From contig SPDA01000142.1 of NCBI GenBank assembly GCA_004525155.1, forward strand, positions 1-5,960: 5,960 nt of DNA, read 5' to 3'. Source of the stretch: Spirochaetales bacterium (GTDB lineage Bacteria > Spirochaetota > Spirochaetia > SPDA01). Below are positions 1-5,302 of the stretch, one piece after another. Numbering within the stretch: position 1 is the stretch's first letter; the number at the start of each line of letters is the position of its first letter. The translations under genes and the position numbers were made by a program. The notes beneath the pieces were generated by a model. It did not search any database and was not told where the DNA came from. It saw only the letters and a program-made list of their open reading frames with translations.

Positions 1-995
1 GCAACGAATTTGGAGAAATCGAGTACAGCCGGATCGTTAGGAGAGATGAAGGCCGCGGCTATCTTGTCATCCTCCCAGGTAAAGGCGTTACGGTGATTGA
101 GGGGCAGGGACTTCGAAACTGTGGCAACCCGGGGAGCGTTCAGGAGTTCGTAGGAAACGCTGATTTCGGCCTGAATTTTGGTGTTTTCCGTAAAGGTGAG
201 CATCTGCTCGTTGAAAAGCGCGTACAGCGGTACGTCCACTGACGCTCCCTTACGGATAAGAGGGTATTCGCCGCACAGCATGGGCGCAGAGGAATAATTT
301 CCGGCATTGAAGATCACCTTGACGTTGCGTATTTCCGCCTGCTCCATGTTCGTAAGGCTGATTTCTCCGATGGGCCTTGAACCGTAGGAAGCATACAGAA
401 TGGGAAAAACGGGAAAATCCCGGCTGGTTTCAACGGACACTCCGGCGTCTTTTTTGCCGAGTGAACTCAGTTGTATATCCGCGACAAGCCCCAATTGAAT
501 ACCGGTATAAAAAGGTTCCGGTGAACTTTCGTACCGTGAAAAACCGGCCCCGACGAGCAGGGAGAAGGTCGGCGTGAACCTGAAGCCTGCCTGTACGTAT
601 GCCTTCCAGAACAGGTTTGCGGTATACACTTCCTCATAGCTGCCGATGTATGCCCCGAGAGCCACGCCTGCGCGAAGTTTGAGCCTGGGAATGGGATAGA
701 TAAAATAATTGACGCCGGCGCCGAATCTGGTAAGGATAACGCTTTTATCCAGATTTTTAAGCGGATTGATATATACGCCGAATTCGAGGGTAGGGGCTAA
801 AAATCCGAAAAATTCCAGATCCGCCGTAAGAGTGCCCCCGCCGCCGGGCGTAAACATAGCGCTGTCCGGGCCTACGGGGATGGTGAATTCAGGGGTGATA
901 TTGATACTGAAATCGAGGGAGGTGGCGAAACCGGCAACAGCTGCAAGCATCGCTATAACCAGTACTATACCTTTCATGCCCGCTGAAATCTTCAT
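1..995 (-). CDS. Exported beta-barrel-like protein, C-terminus off window (partial)
   Basis: An open frame runs from ATG at 995 to the window edge without a stop, giving 331 codons; the 3' end is missing. Residues 1-26 look like a signal peptide: a basic start, then a hydrophobic stretch from VLVIAML to AGFATS. Residues 28-180 alternate short aromatic/glycine-rich strands (for example FGFLAPTLEFGVYI, LKLRAGVALGAYIG, FSLLVGAGFSRY), typical of an outer-membrane or surface beta-barrel. Residues 208-300 look like an Ig-like or CARDB-like beta-sandwich (ISLTNMEQAEIRNVKVIF). From about 300 a conserved-looking block begins (NHRNAFTWEDDKIAAAFIS, then NDPAVLDF), which suggests a further domain beyond the edge. 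I have an impression of similar proteins in treponemes but cannot name the family. The start is uncertain: AGGG lies only 2 nt before ATG 995, and ATG 977 gives a more compact signal peptide. It probably has its own promoter in the 996-1160 leader. Function unknown. Confidence 0.75.
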   Translation of the reverse strand, partial: MKISAGMKGIVLVIAMLAAVAGFATSLDFSINITPEFTIPVGPDSAMFTPGGGGTLTADLEFFGFLAPTLEFGVYINPLKNLDKSVILTRFGAGVNYFIYPIPRLKLRAGVALGAYIGSYEEVYTANLFWKAYVQAGFRFTPTFSLLVGAGFSRYESSPEPFYTGIQLGLVADIQLSSLGKKDAGVSVETSRDFPVFPILYASYGSRPIGEISLTNMEQAEIRNVKVIFNAGNYSSAPMLCGEYPLIRKGASVDVPLYALFNEQMLTFTENTKIQAEISVSYELLNAPRVATVSKSLPLNHRNAFTWEDDKIAAAFISPNDPAVLDFSKFV

Positions 996-1040
996 AACCC
1001 TACCATATCGCAAAAAATTTATCATGGTTCAACACAGGCG

Positions 1041-1068
1041 GTTACATGTAGCAGGGATTGTTTGTCAA
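1041..1068 (-). promoter_or_regulatory. Possible second, proximal promoter
   Basis: On the minus strand a perfect TTGACA (1068-1063) is followed by a 16-nt spacer and TGTAAC (1046-1041), which matches 4 of 6 positions of the -10 consensus. This would start RNA near 1034, about 40 nt before ATG 995. The -35 hexamer lies inside the 15-bp palindrome at 1058-1072. The weak -10 makes this much less secure than the promoter at 1127-1155. Confidence 0.3.
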
Positions 1069-1072
1069 ACAA
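1058..1072. repeat. 15-bp operator-like palindrome in leader
   Basis: TTGTTTG, one central base, CAAACAA is a perfect 7-bp inverted repeat. It is AT-rich and nearly without a spacer, which fits a dimeric helix-turn-helix repressor site better than an RNA hairpin. It covers the possible -35 box TTGACA and lies about 50 nt downstream of the predicted start of the distal promoter, where a bound protein could act as a roadblock. No regulator gene is visible nearby. Confidence 0.4.
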
Positions 1073-1126
1073 GGCGGATTTTACAAAGACTGATGCCTGT
1101 GTTAAAACTGATAACCCTATGCTTAA

Positions 1127-1155
1127 AGTATAGTACTGTTTTGAAGAGTTATCAA
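1127..1155 (-). promoter_or_regulatory. Sigma-70-type promoter for the exported protein gene
   Basis: On the minus strand TTGATA (1155-1150) is followed by a 17-nt spacer and TATACT (1132-1127), a close match to the TTGACA/TATAAT consensus. Transcription would start near 1120, giving a leader of about 125 nt before ATG 995. The -35 box begins 5 nt beyond the stop codon of the upstream SDR gene, and I see no terminator between them, so read-through from the SDR promoter is also possible. Confidence 0.6.
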
Positions 1156-1160
1156 CCTTT

Positions 1161-2192
1161 TTACCGTATATAGTAGGCAACTGTTCTGTTGAACGCTTCT
1201 TTTTCACTGTATCTGGGCGCATACCCGAAATCTTCCGCAGCCCTGGCGGAGGTGAGGGTAAAGTCGTTGCAGGTATAGGTGACAGCGAAACGGCTCACTT
1301 TCGGCTGTTTTTTGATGAAGGGCTTCAGGAGAAAGGCAAAAAACTCCGCCAGGCTCCCGATTATGTACATGAGCCGGCAGGAAATACGTGCCTTGTCCGG
1401 CGGGGGAAGCTTATATCCCGCGGCAGTAAGAATTGTATCGAAAAACTCAAAAAAATTCCTGCCCGGCGAATCCAGGGCAAAGTATACTTTTCCGCAGTGC
1501 TTCGTGTTTCCCTCGAAAAAGGAGCCGGCGGCCTGCAGATGGGCCGCAGCCACATTGCCGACATATACATGCATGCATTTCGAGCTTCCGTCGCCGATGC
1601 GGACGTAGGGACCCTTTTCCGCGAGTGTGACCAGAGAACCGATGTGGTAGGGATCCCCCTCCCCGTAAATGCCTGCCGGCCGTATGGCGACGGTGCGCAG
1701 CTGCCGGCTGTCGGCTGCCAGGACCAGTTGTTCCGCCAGGGCCTTGCTTTTACAGTACATGTTGGGGTGTTTTTCCGGGTAGGGCAGGGATTCGTTCCCG
1801 TCAATGACAGGTTTGCCCGGATAAATGGCGTCCAGGGACCCGGTGTATACGAGCAGACGGACTCCGCCCTCTGCACAGGCGCGGATAACGTTTTCCGTAC
1901 CGGTAACGTTAACGCCGTAGACATCATTCTTGTTCAGGGAACCCCAATCCACGACAGAGGCCAGGTGAAATACCGTATCCGCTCCACGGAGGGCATCAGC
2001 CAGGGCGGTAAAGTCCCGGATGTCGCCCTTTACATACGTGACGCGTTCTTCCCACTCCCTGTCCAGGGGGCCACAGTCGAAAACCGTTACCCGCGGGGTT
2101 TTTACCATGGGGTTGTCAGAAAAGAGCTCGCGGAGCATCGCCTTTCCGAGAAAACCGGCGCCGCCCAATATTATAATTTTTTCCTGATTCAT
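1161..2192 (-). CDS. NAD-dependent extended SDR, 3-beta-HSD/epimerase family
   Basis: This 343-residue protein is a typical extended short-chain dehydrogenase/reductase. The Rossmann nucleotide motif GGAGFLG is at 10-16, and Asp39 ends beta-2, which favours NAD over NADP. GD57-I-R and HLAS (76-79) follow, as in epimerases and 3-beta-hydroxysteroid dehydrogenases. Ser119 (YTGSLDAIY), Tyr146 and Lys150 (YCKSK) are the expected catalytic residues. RPAGIYGEGD (172-181) and HVYVGNVAAAH (208-218) are family signatures. The C-terminus has a hydrophobic stretch (about 272-292) and a FGYAPRYS motif (322-329), as in sterol dehydrogenase/decarboxylase-like and OleD-like branches; the hydrophobic stretch could hold the enzyme at a membrane. 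The substrate cannot be read from sequence. The start at 2192 has a weak AAGAG ribosome site 9 nt upstream and places the Rossmann motif at its usual distance. It is divergent from the EthD gene, with a 47-bp shared spacer. Confidence 0.9.
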   Translation of the reverse strand: MNQEKIIILGGAGFLGKAMLRELFSDNPMVKTPRVTVFDCGPLDREWEERVTYVKGDIRDFTALADALRGADTVFHLASVVDWGSLNKNDVYGVNVTGTENVIRACAEGGVRLLVYTGSLDAIYPGKPVIDGNESLPYPEKHPNMYCKSKALAEQLVLAADSRQLRTVAIRPAGIYGEGDPYHIGSLVTLAEKGPYVRIGDGSSKCMHVYVGNVAAAHLQAAGSFFEGNTKHCGKVYFALDSPGRNFFEFFDTILTAAGYKLPPPDKARISCRLMYIIGSLAEFFAFLLKPFIKKQPKVSRFAVTYTCNDFTLTSARAAEDFGYAPRYSEKEAFNRTVAYYIR

Positions 2193-2213
2193 ACACTTTT
2201 ACTCTTGACGAAC

Positions 2214-2219
2214 TATAAA
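2214..2219 (+). promoter_or_regulatory. Plus-strand -10 box for the EthD gene (weak)
   Basis: TATAAA reads rightwards, 20 nt before ATG 2240, with no recognisable -35 box. It is almost mirror-symmetric with the minus-strand -10 box: together CTATAA, three bases, TTATAG form an inverted repeat at 2213-2227. The RNA would start near 2226 with a leader of about 14 nt and no clear ribosome site. Confidence 0.3.
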
Positions 2220-2220
2220 G

Positions 2221-2226
2221 ATTATA
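2221..2226 (-). promoter_or_regulatory. Minus-strand -10 box for the SDR gene
   Basis: A perfect TATAAT reads leftwards at 2226-2221, 28 nt before ATG 2192. It would give a leader of about 22 nt that still contains the weak AAGAG ribosome site. No good -35 box lies 16-18 nt upstream (only an AT-rich stretch), so the promoter may need an activator. Confidence 0.45.
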
Positions 2227-2239
2227 GCTGAATTTGTCT

Positions 2240-2932
2240 ATGAAAAATTTACTAATTTTAATCCGGGGCGTTGAGAACGAAAACCGCGCCGCGTTTACCG
2301 GCCGCATGCTTGGTAATACGGCGGATCTGTTTTCAGCGTACGAACCGGAATGCCTTAAATGCGCTGTAACGGAAGAGCCGCCGCCCAGGCTATCCGTCAT
2401 CCCGTTCAGGAAAGATCTTGTCTGCCTCGTTACGTTTTCCGGTAAAAAGGAACCTCCTGCGGAAATCCTTTCCGGCATACCCGGATTCTTCGGGGCCTAT
2501 GAGGCGGACATGACCCTTCCCCTGGCCTACGAAATTTCCTGGTGCGAGGGGGAGGGCACCCCGGGCTGCGGCCTCCTGACTCTTTTCCGGAAAAGGCCGG
2601 ACCTCGATTACGATGCCTTCATAAGCCGCTGGCATGACGGCCACACGCCCCTGTCCCTGCGGATCCATCCTCTGTGGAACTATGTGCGGAACGTGGTCAC
2701 ATCGGCCTACGTGAAAGGCAGCACCTGGTATGACGGCATCGTGGAGGAGCACTTCAGGTGCGGAGAGGACCTTCTTAAACCTGTACGTTTCTTCGGCGGT
2801 CTCTTTCCCATGCCCGTCAACATGCTTAAGGTTTTGAAGGATGTGCGGAGTTTTATCGATTATAAAAGCATCGAAACGTATTTTATAAAGGAGTATCATG
2901 TAAAAATCGGCGCTCCGGTCAAGGCATATTGA
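2240..2932 (+). CDS. EthD-domain protein (dimeric alpha/beta-barrel)
   Basis: This 230-residue soluble protein has no signal peptide. Residues 110-215 resemble the EthD domain: GLLTLFRKRPDLDYDAF, then RWHDGHTPLSLRIHPLWNYV (131-149), with the family's W-x-x-x-H pattern at Trp131 and His135. EthD proteins have a ferredoxin-like dimeric alpha/beta-barrel fold. EthD itself is needed for ethyl tert-butyl ether degradation, and relatives occur beside dehydrogenases and oxygenases in catabolic clusters; most have no assigned reaction. Residues 1-100 start with a beta strand (LLILIRGV) and could be a second, degenerate ferredoxin-like half, but I cannot show this. I chose ATG 2240 over TTG 2234 because the protein then starts directly at the first strand. 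Neither start has a good ribosome site. It is divergent from the SDR gene, which suggests joint control and a shared pathway. The TGA overlaps the -35 box of the next gene's promoter. Confidence 0.8.
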   Translation: MKNLLILIRGVENENRAAFTGRMLGNTADLFSAYEPECLKCAVTEEPPPRLSVIPFRKDLVCLVTFSGKKEPPAEILSGIPGFFGAYEADMTLPLAYEISWCEGEGTPGCGLLTLFRKRPDLDYDAFISRWHDGHTPLSLRIHPLWNYVRNVVTSAYVKGSTWYDGIVEEHFRCGEDLLKPVRFFGGLFPMPVNMLKVLKDVRSFIDYKSIETYFIKEYHVKIGAPVKAY

Positions 2933-2957
2933 AAACATTGCATATATTTTGTATAAT
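2929..2957 (+). promoter_or_regulatory. Sigma-70-type promoter for the CNNM gene
   Basis: TTGAAA (2929-2934), a 17-nt spacer and a perfect TATAAT (2952-2957) form one of the two best promoters in the window. The -35 box includes the TGA stop codon of the EthD gene. The start point should be near 2964, leaving about 73 nt of leader before ATG 3037. Confidence 0.7.
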
Positions 2958-2968
2958 GCACGTAACTT

Positions 2969-3055
2969 ATGAATGATACTGACCCCTTGCCACTTCGATA
3001 TTTTATCCTCTCTCTGTCAAATTTTAGACGTTTTGTATGCCGTATCAATTTCTAA
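2969..3055 (+). CDS. Possible 28-residue leader peptide before CNNM gene
   Basis: ATG at 2969 opens a 28-codon frame that ends in TAA at 3053-3055, overlapping the first 19 nt of the CNNM gene in another frame. The peptide begins MNDTDPLPLR and continues with an aromatic and basic tail. The start lies only about 5 nt after the predicted transcription start, so it would be translated as a nearly leaderless mRNA. The CNNM start itself has no visible ribosome site, so coupling between the two frames is conceivable. The Asp/Pro-rich opening recalls the MgtL leader peptide of enteric mgtA in composition only. It may simply be a chance ORF in the 5' leader. Confidence 0.25.
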   Translation: MNDTDPLPLRYFILSLSNFRRFVCRINF

Positions 3056-4290
3056 TCCTCATCGGACTGGTTCTGCTGTCTGCGTTTTTTTCAGCCACGG
3101 AAACAGCCTATACATCACTATCCATTTTTCAGATCCATGAACTCGAAACAAAACGCGGCAAACGGGGAAAACTTATAAAAAAGCTGACTTCAAGGCCCGA
3201 CATCCTCCTGCCGACTGTTCTTATCGGCAACAATCTGGTGAACATCAGCGCTTCGGCCATGGCCACTGAACTTACCATACGGCTCTTCGGGAACAAAGCC
3301 ATAGGCATCACCACGGGTATCCTCACCCTCGTCATCCTGATATTCGGCGAAGTTACACCGAAGCGGCTTGCCATCATGTACAATGAATTTATGGTTCTGC
3401 ACACGGCACGGTTTATTTTCGCTCTTTCCATTCTCTTCAGGCCTTTTGTTTATGTCATCGGCGGAGTCAGCTCACTCATAAACAAGCTTGCGCGGGGCGG
3501 GAAACGGACGCATATTTCCATCGAGGGCCTGCTGCAGATGATTAACCTCGCCGAGAGCATGGGGGTGCTTGAAAACTACGAAACCCAGGTGGTTAAAAAC
3601 GTATTCCGTTTCGACGATATAACGGTACAGGCTATCATGACGCACAGGATGGAGGTGTTCAGTCTCGATATGGGACTTACCGTGGACGATGCGCTGGAGG
3701 CAGTCAACGAAAAGGGATTTTCCAGGATACCGGTGTGGGAGGAGGAGCCGGAAAACATCGTCGGTATCGTTCTGGTCAAGGACATCATGAAGCTTAAGCC
3801 GGAAGGCCGCAGGGATGTTTGCTTAAAGGACATCATGAAAAAGCCCATTTTTGTGCCGGTCAGCAAGAAAGTTAACGAGGTCTTTACCCAGTTCAAGCGG
3901 GAAAAACTGGACATGGCAATCGTGATAGACGAATACGGAGGCCTGGCGGGAATCGTCACCCGGGAGGACATTATCGGAGAGATTCTCGGGGATCTCTACG
4001 ATCAGCATGAAGAGAACGGCAGCGGCAAGATAAAGGAACTAAGTGAAAATGAATACCTTATAGAGGCGGACATTTCCCTTCACCAGTTAAGCGATCGTAT
4101 CGGCCTGTCTCTGCCCCCGGGACGCTATGCGCAGACCCTGGGAGGCTTTCTCATGGGCACCCTCGGCCGCATTCCGCAGAAAGAGGAAACCTTCACCATT
4201 AAACAGGGGACTTTTCATATCGAATCTATCGGGAAAAACAGGATTTTCCTGGTGCGTTTCACGTTCCGCAAGGCGGGGGAAGGCGAGTAG
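3037..4290 (+). CDS. CNNM/CorC (HlyC/CorC) family divalent-cation transport protein
   Basis: The 417-residue protein has the full family order. Residues 1-150 form the DUF21/CNNM membrane domain, with hydrophobic segments near 4-20, 58-78, 90-105 and 121-147. Its signatures are SAFFSATETA (15-24), GNNLVN (64-69) and FGEVTPK (103-109), positions that line the ion site in CNNM structures. An acidic linker helix is followed by a CBS pair: IMTHRMEVF (200-208) with FSRIPVW, and IVTREDIIGEILGDLYD (306-322). A C-terminal CorC_HlyC domain covers about 331-411 and includes the GRYAQTLGGFLMG stretch. Family members move Mg2+ (and sometimes Co2+) across the inner membrane, with the CBS pair sensing nucleotide or Mg-ATP; the old 'hemolysin' label is misleading. 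ATG 3037 is supported because an in-frame TAG lies 12 nt upstream and the first membrane segment follows directly. No ribosome site is obvious. It has its own promoter and is convergent with the NadE-like gene. Confidence 0.93.
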   Translation: MPYQFLILIGLVLLSAFFSATETAYTSLSIFQIHELETKRGKRGKLIKKLTSRPDILLPTVLIGNNLVNISASAMATELTIRLFGNKAIGITTGILTLVILIFGEVTPKRLAIMYNEFMVLHTARFIFALSILFRPFVYVIGGVSSLINKLARGGKRTHISIEGLLQMINLAESMGVLENYETQVVKNVFRFDDITVQAIMTHRMEVFSLDMGLTVDDALEAVNEKGFSRIPVWEEEPENIVGIVLVKDIMKLKPEGRRDVCLKDIMKKPIFVPVSKKVNEVFTQFKREKLDMAIVIDEYGGLAGIVTREDIIGEILGDLYDQHEENGSGKIKELSENEYLIEADISLHQLSDRIGLSLPPGRYAQTLGGFLMGTLGRIPQKEETFTIKQGTFHIESIGKNRIFLVRFTFRKAGEGE

Positions 4291-4316
4291 CGCAGTAAAG
4301 GGGAGCGCCCGCTGCG
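4291..4316. terminator. Imperfect GC-rich hairpin between convergent genes
   Basis: CGCAG (4291-4295) pairs with CTGCG (4312-4316), and inside it GGG (4301-4303) pairs with CCC (4308-4310) around a 4-nt loop, with an asymmetric internal loop. It starts directly after the CNNM stop codon. There is no T-run on either strand, so it is not a classical intrinsic terminator. It could assist Rho-dependent termination or protect 3' ends. The remaining bases to 4344 hold nothing else I can support. Confidence 0.25.
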
Positions 4317-4344
4317 GCCGGTCCTGACAATTGCTTATAAACAA

Positions 4345-5262
4345 CTAAATATTCAAAAGCCCTTCCGGCGCCATGCTTTTATTGCGCATGTGCCCGGTTA
4401 TGGAAATCAGTTCCGCCATCTCTTCGACCTTTGTCTGATTGAGGCCGAGCTGCCGGGCTATGGACTGCGGATCCATCCCCTTCTCCAGCCCGAGGAGTAT
4501 AAGGTCGAGCTTGCCCGAATCAATTCCGAGTATATCCTTGTACTTGTCCGTTACACCGGGAATGATGTCCGGGTTCGGCGAACGGCTGAGGATTTCTTCG
4601 GGTACTCCCACATAGTCCGCGATTTGGAGGATGTGGCTCCGGTAGAGATTCTTGAGCGGCATGAGGTCGGCGTGGTCGTCGACTCCGTGTTTTGTAAAAA
4701 GGCCGACCATGTCTTCCGACTTATGGGCATTGCCGACCACCATCAGGTTCCGCTCTTCCGCGTATTTGTAGGTGACCACGAGACGTACCCGGTGCTTGGT
4801 GTTCATCACCGCGTAGCCTTTTCGAACGAAGTGGCTGCCGGTACCGCTCACGCTGTCGAGGAACGGGCTTCTCCCGGACTTCTCTAGGTAGTTTTTTACG
4901 ATTTTCGTGCGCAGGGCGTTTCCCGGAATGAGAGAAGTTATGAACCTGTAGGTGCCTAATTTCCGCAGCAGTCTCGAAATATCGTACGTGACGGAAACTA
5001 TCCCGAAATAGCGGGCGACCTTTTCACCGTAATGATCGGCCTCCGGGTTCCCCTGCCGTTCGGGAAGCATGATTCCGAATACCCGTTCCTTGCCCACGGC
5101 ACGCACGCATAATCCCGCGGTTGTGCTCGAATCGAGACCCCCGGACAGGGCGATAAGGATTCCGTCCCGGTTTAAGGCCGTCATTTTTTCCCGGATAAAG
5201 GTCTCAATCCGGGGCACTACGGCAGAACAGTCGATGTCGAATAAAGGTTTTGAAAGATCCAT
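4345..5262 (-). CDS. nadE: NAD+ synthetase domain protein without glutaminase domain (NadE-like)
   Basis: This 305-residue protein is an N-type (PP-loop) ATP pyrophosphatase of the NAD synthase family. NadE adenylates nicotinate adenine dinucleotide and amidates it to NAD+ in the cytoplasm. The PP-loop SGGLDSS is at 40-46. NTKHRVR (154-160) matches the conserved N-x-K-x-R-x-R, GNAHKSED (177-184) the GT-x-x-x-x-E loop, LFTKHG (188-193) the FTKxGD stretch, and HMR near 291 the C-terminal HKR. There is no nitrilase-like amidase domain, so it should use ammonia, or it depends on a partner. Oddities: it is longer than typical ammonia-dependent NadE (about 250-275), with extra residues around 105-150. 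The usual T of the GT loop is Asn178, and the T/S-D-E motif reads TDK (238-240). It may therefore be a divergent NadE or a paralogue with another acid substrate. ATG 5262 follows a GGGG ribosome-like site by 6 nt. It lies 29 bp downstream of the phosphorylase gene, probably in one operon. Confidence 0.8.
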   Translation of the reverse strand: MDLSKPLFDIDCSAVVPRIETFIREKMTALNRDGILIALSGGLDSSTTAGLCVRAVGKERVFGIMLPERQGNPEADHYGEKVARYFGIVSVTYDISRLLRKLGTYRFITSLIPGNALRTKIVKNYLEKSGRSPFLDSVSGTGSHFVRKGYAVMNTKHRVRLVVTYKYAEERNLMVVGNAHKSEDMVGLFTKHGVDDHADLMPLKNLYRSHILQIADYVGVPEEILSRSPNPDIIPGVTDKYKDILGIDSGKLDLILLGLEKGMDPQSIARQLGLNQTKVEEMAELISITGHMRNKSMAPEGLLNI

Positions 5263-5284
5263 AATAACCCCGATAAATTGATTA

Positions 5285-5302
5285 TGATCCGCTAGCGGAT
5301 CA
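5285..5302. repeat. 18-bp perfect palindrome over the phosphorylase stop codon
   Basis: TGATCCGCTAGCGGATCA is a perfect 9+9 palindrome whose centre is the TAG stop codon of the phosphorylase gene. As RNA on the minus strand it forms a 7-bp stem with a CUAG loop. No T-run follows, so it is not an intrinsic terminator. It ends 22 bp before the nadE start codon. It could be an operator, an RNA-processing or stabilising hairpin between two operon genes, or a chance palindrome. Confidence 0.5.

Larger units (their letters stand above)
1031..1103. repeat. Long-range inverted repeat, 9-bp arms
   Basis: AACACAGGC at 1031-1039 is the exact reverse complement of GCCTGTGTT at 1095-1103. The arms enclose 55 nt that contain the 15-bp palindrome and the 8-bp palindrome TACATGTA (1043-1050). 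RNA from the distal promoter could therefore fold into a closed stem with inner structure just upstream of the start codon. It may equally be a pair of protein-binding half-sites or chance. Confidence 0.35.

Noticed and set aside
709..1173. A 154-codon plus-strand open frame running through the leader
   Set aside because: It is antisense to the signal peptide and barrel region of gene 1 and to its promoter; its translation has no family resemblance.
1361..1927. A 188-codon minus-strand open frame inside the SDR gene
   Set aside because: It is in another frame of the same strand as the SDR and shows low-complexity Pro/Arg/Ser-rich content without motifs.
1497..2231. A 244-codon plus-strand open frame
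   Set aside because: It lies wholly antisense to the SDR gene, whose motifs and length are convincing; the translated product resembles no family I know and looks like a mirror frame of a GC-rich gene.
2234..2239. TTG at 2234 as start of the EthD gene
   Set aside because: It would add only two residues (Met-Ser) and has no better ribosome site than ATG 2240.
2390..2938. A 182-codon minus-strand open frame
   Set aside because: It is antisense to the EthD-domain gene and has no recognisable domain or ribosome site.
2958..3036. Magnesium riboswitch in the CNNM leader
   Set aside because: The leader is only about 73 nt and shows no strong stems, far short of the known M-box (ykoK) and mgtA leader sizes.
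3576..3971. A 131-codon minus-strand open frame
   Set aside because: It is antisense to the CBS region of the CNNM gene; its Ser/Thr-rich product is typical of a shadow frame.
4291..4344. Bidirectional intrinsic terminator between the convergent genes
   Set aside because: The hairpin is interrupted and no T-run follows on either strand; it is kept only as a low-confidence structure.
4390..4887. A 165-codon plus-strand open frame
   Set aside because: It is antisense to the NadE-like gene, which carries clear catalytic motifs.
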